NCBI RefSeq assembly: GCF_963422355.1
Contig: NC_085100.1
Coordinates: 4,319,068 to 4,383,067 of the forward strand
Direction of reading: 5' to 3'
Length of the DNA stretch: 64,000 nucleotides
Origin: Corticium candelabrum
Taxonomy: Eukaryota > Porifera > Homoscleromorpha > Homosclerophorida > Plakinidae
Below the pieces are notes generated by a model that saw only the letters and a program-made list of their open reading frames with translations, did not search any database and was not told the DNA's origin. The translations under genes were made by a program, and so were the position numbers. Each line of letters begins with the position of its first letter. Within the stretch, counting starts at the first letter, position 1. Positions 15,056-26,143 of this stretch are shown here, in pieces.

Positions 15056-18000
15056 GTAAGTGTCTCACAATTTGACTTATTCATGCTCACAATTCTGATG
15101 GAATTGCAAAGTACATTCATATATGTCATGTGCTGAAATCATCTAATATAAATTAAGTGGTGATAACATTATCTGATTGTTTTTACAGCATATGGATGGA
15201 TGGATTAATCCATATGCATTTTGTTCAATGGTTTATTTAAATGTATATAGATATATGCCAGCATGCAACACAATGCCGTATATTATATCACAAAAGTTTC
15301 AAACTCCTTGTGAGAAATCCAGTCTCAGACAAATACGTCATACCATATATGTATTATTTATACTGGCATAATCTGAGTTATGAGTGACTGTAGGATTGGA
15401 ACTCGAGTCATCTGATCAGCTTTTGCACTAATGTTAATTTCCCTCAGACATGGCAACCAACTCTGCACATGCATTGTGGTAGCTAGATAGATCGACATGT
15501 CAAACCATGCATGCAACAGTCACAGTAGGTTTCCACTTCATATTTAATATGTTTAGTTGTAAAATGCCCTAACTAAAGCAGGATCAAGATCCACAGCATC
15601 TTGCACGTCTTGCTTCTGTTGACCTGGGCAATATCATAGAGACAAGATAAAACAGCCATTTTATTGCTGTCAGAGCTAGAGCCCATCATATAACTCGTTC
15701 AACTGTAAGGGTGGCCTTTCTATAGTCTCAGTGTACAAGAAGAGCATGCATGTATTCAAGTTAACATTGAAGTTAAGTGAATTGGTCACAAAAAAATACA
15801 GAAAGCAGATAGCCTTTGCAGTTACTTAATTAATGAAACAGAACAATATAGGCTTAGAAATTGAAAAGCTAAAAATTGTGGTAAACTTCACAATACACTT
15901 GTACATATTATAGAAACCAAAACTGACACCTACAACTGTCATGAAAGGTTTCAAACTAAACAACCACTGAACGTTTCACTATATGCTGGGATGAAGTCTG
16001 ATCTGTCTATACTGTCTACATCGGCTATCCATAGAAAAGTCAGCAGCCTATGATAATTAACACTGATGACAAGTATGATGTACTGATAGGAACAAAGGGG
16101 TGGCTTATTAATTAATCTATACATGACTTGGTCAAGTCTGTGTGACATACACACTATAGCATGTGTTTCAGTGAAGTCATGATTACCATGCAGAAGGTCC
16201 ACACCAGTGACCACATACCATATGCCATATAGCAGCTGCATGGTTAGAATTTGCATGCTTACAGACACAAATACTGAATTTGATTAAAGAAGTGGCACTA
16301 GTAACTGCAAGCTAATGTCACCGATTTACAATGTCAGAGATTTACAAGTCTAGTTTACAAACAAGAAATCTGGCAAAAACTGCACGATATAAATCAATTT
16401 CATGCTAACATGAATGCCAACAAATCAAAGCCAGAAGACGTTTTCTTTCTTGTAGGATCAACAACTGGCACGCCAATTGTTTAGTATACGAAGGGGAAGA
16501 CTTACTGTATTCCAGGGAAGAGAAATCCTAAAAAATAAGTGTGAAGCGAGCCCATAACTGAATCAGCATGCCAGTGCACGGCATGCAACTATACAAAACA
16601 CAAACAACAGTGGTTCCATGCAGACCGAGGGTGTGTAACTGTAGCAAATTCATGTTTAGATTGCATGACTTACAAGTGCAGTAAGAAGACAAACAGATGA
16701 CTTTGGCCTGGACTGCATGCTTCAAGACTTGTCGACAATTGCTGGTAATTGTTGTCAAAGAGAATTGACAACAGCTAGAGAGAGTACAACTGCAGGTATT
16801 CAAACACTCCAATATTTGCTATTGAAAGTATGAAGTAGCAAACGCAGTGTTCGAAGCTTAACCATGCAGCAGCTTTGCAATTGTGCACGCTGGTGAAATC
16901 CCAGAACACTGTTATTGTTAATACATACATAGAGATTATACCTGCAAGTTTCAATCAGGCTATTAATCTCTATCACTCACTGCAAGAAACATCACTGCCT
17001 GGACCTCACTGATAACATCAGTGACGGTCACTGTTAAGTGCCAGAATTCCCATTCCCACAACAGAGTTCTCAGTGAAAAAGGCACGAAACCACATTGGTG
17101 CACATGGCTAAGAGAGGAATGTGATTGGTTGTTATTGAATGTTAATATTAGTCTTCTAATAAATTTATGGCAGATTGTGACCTAATAAATCTGTGTATGT
17201 TAACGTTTGCTTCAAATGACGTTTTCCAATCTTCTACATTTGACGTCAAATCAGTGGTGAGTTTTGTTGTCGCCTGATTTTGAGATGTATTACGCACTTG
17301 GTGCCAAGTCTTGCATTAGACGCTGCTAATTGATTGCATTGTGAAAACTAACTTCAAATGTGTAGATTTTAAAATATAAAGAAATCTGCTATGTGTATAG
17401 CTAGCTGTCTCAGCATATTTCATTACCTATCTTACACAACTAATTTCACAACTTTCATTAACCACTACTTGATATTTTGAACTTGTCTTCAATGAGTAGA
17501 TTTAACGTAGTCACTTGCACACCTGCTTAGAAGGGTTTCTGTTACTTGACGCCTGATTTCATTAAACTGCCAAGCGACTTTAATTAAGTAATTGGACTAC
17601 CAACCAGCCCAAGCTTTGCTTCTAACAAAGTGTCCACTTGTGAATGTAATCTTTCTTTTATTTAGAAAGGCCATAGAAAGACCATGAGGTGATCACAAGC
17701 GCACAGAAATGTATCCTATAGCTGCATGGTGCTTCTAAATTTACTGATAACCAAATGTCCTCTATTTCTTCATTATTATGCAGCTTTGTTTGCTGTAATA
17801 GCTGAATTAACTGATTATACAATTAATTAATACTGTTGGAGAGAATTTCTGGTATAAGAGTCAAATCATGGGTGAAACCAGAATCAAATAGAATGTGGAA
17901 AATGTCTCTGGGCTTTGATTGATTGTCACAAGAGACAGTGTGACATTTTGTTGATCAGCATCTCGACGTTTGATAGTTGAATGAACTACCGTGACAACCT

Positions 18001-18560
18001 AAATTGTGACCTCTATGACAGTCTAAGACAGCTAAAATAGTACAAATTTTGTAGAGACAAGCATATTGGAACTTGAAGACAAAGTCAGGCATTGTAAATC
18101 CATGAAACTAATGGGTGGAGTGTTTGATCTGCAAGACTATATAAAAAAGAAGGAAAGGCAAATTAGAACTTTATTTTGCTTACACAATAAATGGCAGACT
18201 GTGCTATTTGCAGAAAAAAGCAACATCAAGTGTTTTAAGTTTATAATAATTATAAACTTAATAATAATAATCAGGCATAGAATGTTCCTTTTACATAGTT
18301 GCCTTCTTCGCATGAGTTGTCTGCATGGCAATTAAGGGAAGTAAAATTTCAGAAATGGGTGTGGCATAATATTTGTGAAATGTAATGAAATCTGTAGCAA
18401 ACCACATGCTGACTCACCTACCCTTACACACTCGTAGATAGCATGAATGCGCCTAAAACTTTTAGTCAAGCATGTGCACATGGGCATGGGCATGGGCATG
18501 CACGCACACAAAGCAAACAAACAGCAAATGTAAGACTAAATCAGATCATGCCACCACTCC
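15056..18560. other. Long non-coding stretch
   Basis: No gene was supported. A small minus-strand segment (16,506-16,527) sits between a good acceptor and a GTAAGT donor, but at 22 bp it cannot be assigned to a gene. An AT-rich TAA-repeat patch lies near 18,240-18,275. Confidence 0.35.
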
Positions 18561-18569
18561 TAAACTAGA

Positions 18570-18735
18570 CTTTTGTGTGGTGCGCAGGAAAACTCCAGCC
18601 TATGCTGAACCTGGCCCACGTTAAAGACATGTACACCACAAAGATCCCAGTGGCTAATGAGCCACGACCAGTGCCACTGCTGTTTCAATCAAAGACAAGT
18701 ACTCATTTAACTCCTCAGTTGAGAGAAGCAAATGC
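18570..18735 (-). repeat. SINE-like fragment, minus strand
   Basis: Read on the minus strand, this begins TCTCTCAACTGAGGAGTTAA and continues AATGAGTACTTG, closely resembling the segment at about 5080-5115 in the SINE near 4.9 kb. The rest (to about 18,570) contains a GGCTCATTAGCCACTGGGAT-type block with no coding potential. It is probably a truncated copy of the same or a related retroposon family; no Pol III boxes remain. Confidence 0.45.
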
Positions 18736-18845
18736 AGGTACAGTCTTTGCTTAATTCAGAAACCACAGTAGTAGCCACCATCAAGAATTAAATTTGCTAT
18801 ATAAAAGTCCCAAGTACACAATCCAACAACATAACAACCAATCTA

Positions 18846-18930
18846 TAGTAACACATACATGCACACTGCAAACAAACACACACATGCACACTGCAACAAA
18901 CACACACATGCACACTGCAAACAAACATAC
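18846..18930. repeat. Short tandem repeat, about 22-23 bp unit
   Basis: Three near-identical copies of a unit built on ACACATGCACACTGCAA separated by ACAAAC words. It runs directly into the CAC trinucleotide array. Confidence 0.75.
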
Positions 18931-18931
18931 A

Positions 18932-19047
18932 CACCACCACCAACACCACCACCACCACCACCACCAACACCACCACCACCACCACCACCAACACCACCAC
19001 CACCACCACCACCACCACCACCACCACCACCACCACCACCACCACCA
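18932..19047. repeat. (CAC)n trinucleotide array with AACACC interruptions
   Basis: About 115 bp of CAC repeats, interrupted at the left by three regularly placed CAA units. The apparent poly-His, poly-Pro, poly-Gly, poly-Val and poly-Trp frames come from the repeat and are not genes. Confidence 0.93.
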
Positions 19048-20793
19048 CACCGTGACAGCATAACACAGCACATACACACATACATACACACAACAACAGC
19101 AGCAACAGCAACAATTAACACACCAGTATGTACCACACCACAACGAAACTACCCTTCTCATGCAACACCACCATTATTAATTAACATGACCACTACATGT
19201 CTGTAATTCTAATAATAGCCATGTATCAGGTTCAGCAACTAGTCTACTAATCAAACCTATCCAGCTACATGTACTTCTAGTAGCAGTACAGTAGTTCTTA
19301 CGTACCACCAATCTTTCTGAGTTTGCCAGTGTTAAGTCTGAGGTTTGTTGTGCCATTGCGAGTAAATTGTTCTACTATTCAACGTAACTAAGAAGCAGCG
19401 TTGTTGACCTACAGCTGAGAAACACTAGCAATTGACCACTACATGTCACAGGCAAAAGATAATACAAAACAATATCCTAGAGAAAAAATTACATTCACTA
19501 GGTTAACCCAGTAGCATCAATGACCAAAATAACAACTTGATGAATAGCTATAGTCATAAATGTAGATACGCAGATTAGTAGTCCTGCAATTTCCTACCAA
19601 ACTTTCATACACTGTATCCATATTAAATGTAAGTAATATTAAAGGCCTTTGTAACAAAAACAAGTATTCTATGAGACCAAAAATCTGGCGAAGGATATCA
19701 AACAATAGAAAAAGTAATACCAGCGATAACAATCAAACCCTAGCACACGCCCTGGTCCTTTGGTTGTTGGTCTAGAGCTGGTATTACTGTACCCTAGCCG
19801 TTCCACCCCTTGGGTAACTAGATGACTTCAAACTGGCATAACTAAAACAAACAACTATCTGGTCTTGGCATGCAACTACACAAAGTACCTACGCAATTCC
19901 AGTGCCACATCCAGAAGTTGCAGGAGGTGTATTTACAAAATCCTCAAACCTTGGATTGGCTCCTAAGCATTATTTAAAGTGTGAGAGAACAAGCACTCAA
20001 GGATTGTTATGTTGCTGACTTAATTTAATTATCTACTCAAGACAAATGCTTATAACCCCTCCATTATAATTCTAACACAAAATACCATTCATTCCTCAGT
20101 CATACTTCCACATCAACAAGAAGCCATTATATTGCAATTTGGCTGCAAGCCATATGTCAACAAGCATTATGAGAACAATGACCAAACAAGTCCAAGAGTC
20201 TTAGTAAATGTATACTATTTTCAAATCTCAATTCATCCCACATCATCACCTGGCATCATTTCCTAGCTTTCTGCTGCCCTTACCCTCTCATATCAACAAC
20301 CGCAATCTAATAAGATCTCCTGGTGGCCAGACAAGCTAAAAGATTGTCAACCTTCTGTGTACAATCATAAAGATGTGATATCTTAAAGGGAGCTATTATC
20401 TCTGCTTGAGGTCTTGTTCCAGCTCTGATAATTTCCCCCCTACCTCATGAGATCAAACACCCAAATTAGAACAAACTTAGCTAAGACCTGCATGAGCACC
20501 TATATTCATCAACCTTCATGCAACAAAGTTCTAGCTGTAGTAGGTGTGAAGTTGCTCTGCTGGAACTAAACGAAGGGCAATGCCCTCAGATGCACCAGCA
20601 CACAGACCTAGTCCCCTTGAACTACTGTCCACATGATAAAATCAGGTATCTCAGAGTTTACCAACAATGCATAGAGAGAAAAAGAGACAAATAAACCCAG
20701 CACTCCTTGATCATTTCATGAAAAACAGAAAATTCAAACTATTGTCTTTTCAATTAATTAGGTATGATCAGCATTTTCCACTCTATACACTAG
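19048..20793. other. Non-coding stretch 3' of the UPF0449 gene
   Basis: The right part should contain the 3' untranslated region of the minus-strand UPF0449 gene, which ends at 20,794. No other exon, RNA or repeat was recognised. Confidence 0.35.
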
Positions 20794-21474
20794 CTAGAGT
20801 TGACTGTCTGCTAGTACTGCAACCAGTTTCTCTTTTGCTAATGTCAACTTTGTAGCAAGAGCTTCAATATTATGTCCAATATCTTTTAATTGTCCAGAAG
20901 CAGCGACAAATCTTGCCAATTGTTCATAGGCCTCTAGGCTCTTCCGTTTGTCTGTCTTCTCTGGACACGCACCTTCAGAGTCGGCTTCGGACAACTGCAC
21001 ATTAGAATTTCGCCTGCCCTTGCCCGAGGTTAAACCTCCAGCTACTAAGGACCAAGAACAAAGAATCACCAACACTGCAGTTATCTTATCTTACCGCATT
21101 GTACACAACACATCAAAGCCCGCACTTACGCCAAATTAAGAATTCAAGACAAGCACGTTCACAAATTTCTAAAATGACGGAATCCTTTCGTACAAACCGA
21201 CACAAATATTTGGGAATTTCGCCGACCACCCCAGAAGACCACCTACTTCTCTCAAGTCCTACAACCTCCGATGTCGTGAATACAGTGTGTGCAAACCGAT
21301 AGTAACAGCAAGACCGGAATTATCGGAATTCATATTAGATTTCAGGCACTTGGAAGGAGACGATATGTGTCCTCAATATACCTACTCACCTGTATTTTCA
21401 AGCGTAAAAACAACGTCCGAGTCACCTGCAGCAGCTAAATCCTCAACAACTTGGACCGTCGTCAAAGATGCCAT
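20794..21474 (-). CDS. C19orf25: UPF0449 family protein (C19orf25 homologue), two exons
   Basis: Exon 1 is 21,390-21,474 (ATG at 21,474; donor G|GTGAGT). Exon 2 is 20,794-21,044 (acceptor CCTTAG; stop TAG). The intron is 345 bp and splits a codon after its first base. The model gives 111 residues. The N-terminus, with TTVQVVEDLAAAGDSDVVFT, matches the family pattern TVEQILEDV..A...DPVFT. The C-terminal half, with EAYEQLARFVAASGQLKDIG, matches the Y.Q.R.YVAANQRLQ..G coiled-coil part of human C19orf25. Length agrees with the family (about 118 residues). The function of the family is unknown. It is transcribed divergently from the LURAP-like gene, with 128 bp between the two ATGs. Confidence 0.82.
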
Positions 21475-21602
21475 GACGAAAGAGCCCGGATAATCACTGT
21501 GTCGTTTGGAAAAGGTGACAATTCACAAATGAGTCAGAACAGAGACGTGTGGATGACGCCATCCTTTGGAAGAATCCGTGACTTCAAAGTAACGTCGCGA
21601 CC
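21475..21602. promoter_or_regulatory. Bidirectional promoter region between the UPF0449 and LURAP-like genes
   Basis: Only 128 bp separate the divergent start codons, so the two genes must share this promoter or start within each other's upstream region. The segment and its surroundings are noticeably richer in CpG than the AT-rich flanks. No TATA box is obvious. The call rests on geometry rather than on recognised factor sites. Confidence 0.55.
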
Positions 21603-22311
21603 ATGTCCGACAGTGAACTCGATTCAGCAATAACGAGACTACGACAACAGCTCGTAAGTATGTCAGGTAGATTACACAATTTCTGTTCCTTACGGCTGTG
21701 CATTGCGACAACTGCAGGCTGACATGCGCCTTCAAGACCGTAAGATTGGCTGTCGCCTCGACCAACTGAACGAGTCACTAGTAGAAGTTCTATACTTTGT
21801 CCGCGAACGGAGAGCTCGTGGCAGAAGCCTCGGGGATTTGGTAAACCCGCCCTATCAAATGGGCGAAAAAGCCATTAGCAGCAGCGACAGCTATAGCAGT
21901 GACATAGAGCCTGAAAATCTCGATGAAGAGCACGACGCTGCACAGATGGAAAAGACTTTCCTGTCTGCTTCTGGACAGAAACGCGACTCAACAACATTGC
22001 CCAATATACTTGTACACTCATCTCCGTCTCGTGCTCTCAATCACAGAATGTCATCCGGTTGCCTCCAAGTTAGCTGGCCTGATGCATCTAGCAAGTGGCC
22101 AGGTCTCCACAACAAAGATTACGTGTCTAGAAGTCGCAGTTTGGGCCTAGCAGGATTTGATTCTGGCTCCAAAAGCATAGGGCTTGCACTTCGGAAAAGG
22201 CTTGGTTGGGGTCACAAGAAGTTGATTACAGATAATGGTAAGTCACTGACTCCAGAAGTGATTACCAACAAGTATGCTGATCTGGAACAATTGGAGGCAG
22301 CACAGATGTGA
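21603..22311 (+). CDS. LURAP1/FAM89-like leucine-repeat adaptor, two exons visible
   Basis: Exon 1 (21,603-21,653) encodes MSDSELDSAITRLRQQL and ends at donor GTAAGT. A 64-bp intron ends ACTGCAG, and exon 2 runs from 21,718 to TGA at 22,311, giving 214 residues. Residues 5-50 form a leucine-rich coiled coil (RLDQLNESLVEVLYFVRERR) resembling the LURAP1 core LxxLNEGIEAVRWLLEERG. A Ser-rich acidic linker follows (SSSDSYSSDIEPENLDEE). LURAP-type proteins are cytoplasmic adaptors for MRCK-family kinases and NF-kB signalling. A second good donor (AATG|GTAAGT at 22,237) suggests that the last 24 residues may be replaced by a further exon. The typical C-terminal tail of LURAP1 was not found. Confidence is high for a gene and moderate for the family. 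Confidence 0.6.
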
Positions 22312-22582
22312 CCAAATGAGGAGATTGGGCTTTTAGATTGCATTATTGAAGGCCTTTGGCTTTGTGCTCAAGGTAAATTCAGTGGTTGGCAGGGTTCCTT
22401 ATCAAACTGATCAACAACGGTACATTATTTCATTAAAGATACCTTTTGCACACTAGTTGTATTCATTATAATTGCATGCTATTTATGATATCAGTTCATC
22501 TTGAGTACTTGTCTTTCAAAGAATGTTATAATGACATTGACAGAGTCACGTCTATCCTTTACATGTCAATCTTCTACCACTA

Positions 22583-22852
22583 TCATGATGCTTTGTTCCT
22601 CAGTCCCCATACGACTCCTTTTGTCACAATATCACCCAAATCTACATCACTCTTTGCATCTTCGATTGCCGCTGCACTGGTGCTTGCATCCGAAAATCCC
22701 GGTTCTGCATTAGAAACATAAAGAAAACAAATTATCGGTATGTTCCTGTGTGTACACATTCTTGTGGGCTTCTGTGGTCAAACCACTTGCCTTCAAACTT
22801 CATATCACAGCTGGCATCTCTTTGTGGTTGATAGGAACACATCCTTAGGACT
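22583..22852 (-). CDS. 3'-terminal exon(s) of an unidentified minus-strand gene
   Basis: A clear terminal exon lies at 22,583-22,704. After a good acceptor (TTCTAATGCAG) it enters with the last two bases of a codon and reads PGFSDASTSAAAIEDAKSDV, then DLGDIVTKGVVWGLRNKAS and TGA. Just upstream on the minus strand (about 22,745-22,852, acceptor TTTTCCAG) is a second coding-like segment, CSYQPQRDASCDMKFEGKWF. A GC-type donor (GAAG|GCAAGT) there would join the two in phase. The family is not recognised. The gene converges on the LURAP-like gene and would have to run through the NPCBM gene on the opposite strand. Confidence 0.35.
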
Positions 22853-23648
22853 GGAAAATGAGTATATCTAGACGGGTAAACAAAGGATGGTATTAACTGG
22901 TTTGCCCAAATATGAATCTATAACCTAGAGAGCTGAAAGTCATAACATTGCAGGCAAAGGGATAGTTACAGTTGCCCGCTACAAACCTTTATTAACAATA
23001 GCTTTAATTAATTAAACATTGATAGGTCAGCTAAACAGTCAAGAATGTTAGGTATAGATAGAGTCAGAAGACAAAAGCCAGTTATTAGGTAATGACATTA
23101 ACTAACTAACCTAGCTTCTATCTAGTATACAAGTATCAAGCAGTTAGGCTTCTCCAGAAAGAGACCTCAAGCATTCCCAGAAATGACCACTTAGAACACA
23201 GCAAAGACTAAAAGAAAACAAATACAGTAACCTTGAGATCTACCTACATATGAACATCCAGTTTATACCCAAAAATGGGGTAGACTGCCTACAATTAAGT
23301 AACATTATCACCAATATAATGACATGCACGTGAAAACTTCTCTTTTTGGCAAATCCACCAAAGTAATGGCCACAAAGGAAATGCCCAGCACAACTGTGTA
23401 GTCATAGTCTAGCTGTCTGTATCTATACAAATTATATCAGAAGCACCACATCTGACTTCGTTGTGTGATTACCGTTATGCATAATACATGAGCATCAACC
23501 TAATTGTTCCTAAAATCATTCATCTTCAGATTCTTTGGAATTAGAACCTAGAACGCAATTTGCAAGGCCACCACCCACACGTCAAAATTCTATAAGACCA
23601 CTGCCGCATTTATGCAACCACAGTGCAGCAACTGCAACCCAGTACAGC

Positions 23649-26143
23649 ATGATGGCAGTCCCCCTGGTGGTCATCACCGCAGCTTGCACGGTTCTCCACA
23701 CGACTGCAAGTGAAGCAAGCACGCCGTTCGAATCGGTCGCGAGAACGAGAATGAGACTGCCGGCAGAGAGGATCAACCGTCGGGTACGTTGCTACGGTTC
23801 CTGTCTATAGTACATTTGAGCTACAGCCTTTGACGTGCATCCGATCGTAATAAGGCCCGCCCCACGATCTACGTACTTGTCGAATTTGCGTTCCGGTGGC
23901 CAAATAGCACTTACGTAGAAACCGCGCCGATGCGTACATGCATAGACGCGAGACGAGTGCACAACCTGTACGACAGAGGAAAACGCGGCTAACGTAATGC
24001 TCTAGACAAACAGAGCGGTATTCATTAGCATCTCCAACGGAAAGTGGTTTTTCGTCGGAATCAGGTACACCTCTGCGTAGAATAGAACCGCGTTGTCTGC
24101 GCTACTGCAACTCTCGCATTATATACCTCACGTGCAATTTATTTTCTTTGGTGATGGCGCGGATGACTTTGTTGATGTTAGCTAAGACAGATCTGGCTAG
24201 ATGCACAGAGACCACCGCGGGTTGCCTGTCATCAATAGTGCTAATTCTTCCTATTGTGTCTAAATTTTTAGTGAAAATATAATAGGCTAATATCCAACTT
24301 TGAAAATGTTTGCTTTTTACAGGCACTATTCTCCATTCAAGTTGAGCAGAACAAGACATGCCTCTATCCTAACAACGCAGATACTATTAGGGACACCCCT
24401 ATGCACTGTTTTGATAGCTGCCAACGCAGTTGCGCTCAAGAGATTGCGTCAAGCGGCAATCTCTATCTCAGTTGCTTCCTGTCTGGCTGTGGAATCAAGT
24501 CTCAATCAAGCAGATCCTCTGATATTCTAACAACCAGTCCAAGAACAGACATCAATCAGCTTGTACCTGACTACTCTGCTGTAGCTAGAAAAGCAGGCCA
24601 ACCTCGAGCTATTGCTTTTCATGACACTGGTACTTTCCAACGAGGAATCGGAGTCAAAGGGGAAGCTGTATTGACAATCAATCTCAAAAATCTTCGAAAG
24701 CAAGGCTTCCGATTTGATTACTTTTCTGCTAGAGTTGGTATGGATTCAGCTGCTCCTGGTAACTGCAGCGTTCAAAGACTTATGGTAAAGATTTCTACTG
24801 ACAGATATGAGCCTCTGATCACGAGGGTGGGAAAACTGAAAAGCAAAGAGATCTTGTACAGAGTAAAACAAGCATCGCATCTTGAGCTTTCAATTGTTCC
24901 ATCAAACAGTAGCAAAGCAAACAATTGCCATTATAGTGCTTGGGGTGAAGCTAAACTAACTGATGGAATTCCTCTGTTTCCTTCATGCCTTGGTCATTGT
25001 ACCATTCGGGCACACAGCCAGAAGCTACCACTCAGCTGTGTCATGGGCAGTTGCCCGGGACAAGAGGTTCACAAGAAAGTCAAGGACATTATGAGACTAG
25101 AGAAAGACAGAAGTGATACCCAAATATGTGTTGACTATCCATGCCATACTGAGTCAGATGAAAAAAAGATAATAACAGCCAGAGGTATCACTATGACAAC
25201 AGGAGGTACAGTTTCCTTCAATCTCACGGAAATACGACAGCTTGGGTACAAAGCAGACATTCTCAAGACCAATCTGTCAGTAATAGCACGTTGTTCACAA
25301 ATGAATGCAAGTGTACGACCAAAACGTGGAATAAACATAATTTTTGAAGCAACTTTAGACCGTACTAATATTTACAAGCGAACATTCCATGAGCTAACAT
25401 CCGGTGATCAAAGTGAGGTCGAAGTAGTCCTTGATGTGTCTCAAGGATCAAGAATAGCTTTGACTGTCAACGGCACTAGCAATGACGTGTGTGCAGTTGC
25501 AATATGGAAGAATGCCCATCTCGAAGGATCCAAGCCATACCAATTTGAAAAATGCCACAAGAAATGCCAGGAAGCAGCTGAACATGGTCATATCTACCTC
25601 AGTTGCTTCATAGGTGTCTGCTCAGCTCAGGTAACATACAAGAGCAATGAACCTTTCTTCACACTACATCACCAGAGGTGGGGAATAGGAGCAGATAGGC
25701 CAGGAGGATGGAAAGATGGCAGAAATAACATCAGGTTTAAACATGCACCACTCTTTGAATCTAGCCATGGCTCTGTGCAAATATTAGATTGCAACTTCGG
25801 AATTGGGGCATACTCACCTTCCAGTATGACATTCAATTTGAATGCATTCAGAGAACATGGATTCCATTTTAATGCTTTCTCTGTAATTATTGGAATTGAT
25901 GTGAATTCAGGTTGCAGAAACACAACAGGCAGCATCTTCCAAATCTACCTCGATAATAGTCACAGTCCTGTGTTTGATAAATATGTAGCTACAATGGATT
26001 CTGTGCACGAACTCCTTGTACCTGTGAAAAATGCAAGCAAGCTTCGCCTAACTACACTCAACATGTTTGGTCACCTTTGCAGCAATGCAGCATGGGGACT
26101 TGCTCAACTGGTTGAGATATCACCCATGAACTTCTCACTATAA
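23649..26143 (+). CDS. Secreted protein with three NPCBM-like modules, copy 1
   Basis: Exon 1 is 23,649-23,783 (45 codons, donor CGG|GTACGT). Exon 2 is 24,323-26,143 (acceptor TTTTTACAG). The 539-bp intron lies in phase 0 and the product is 651 residues. Residues 1-23 form a signal peptide (MMAVPLVVITAACTVLHTTA). Three modules at about 151-258, 329-444 and 536-644 match the NPCBM pattern, a putative galactose-binding-like carbohydrate module: a GIG(V/A) start, (T/N)(I/F)NLxxxRxxGF(R/H)F, xxGxD with NCS/GC, and a final (S/A)AWGxA(K/Q)L. Each module is preceded by a C-x3-C ... LYLSCFxGxC-like cluster. There is no transmembrane segment or catalytic domain, so an extracellular glycan-binding role is inferred. 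A paralogue with the same structure lies at 53.5-56.1 kb. A second in-frame ATG follows the first; earlier in-frame codons would mask the signal peptide. Confidence 0.8.

Noticed and set aside
15390..15420. Pol III B-box-like word in GGAACTCGAGTCATC
   Set aside because: No A-box and no tRNA-like fold.
18781..19206. Open frames rich in His, Pro, Gly, Val or Trp
   Set aside because: They are the frames of a CAC trinucleotide array, with no coding context outside it.
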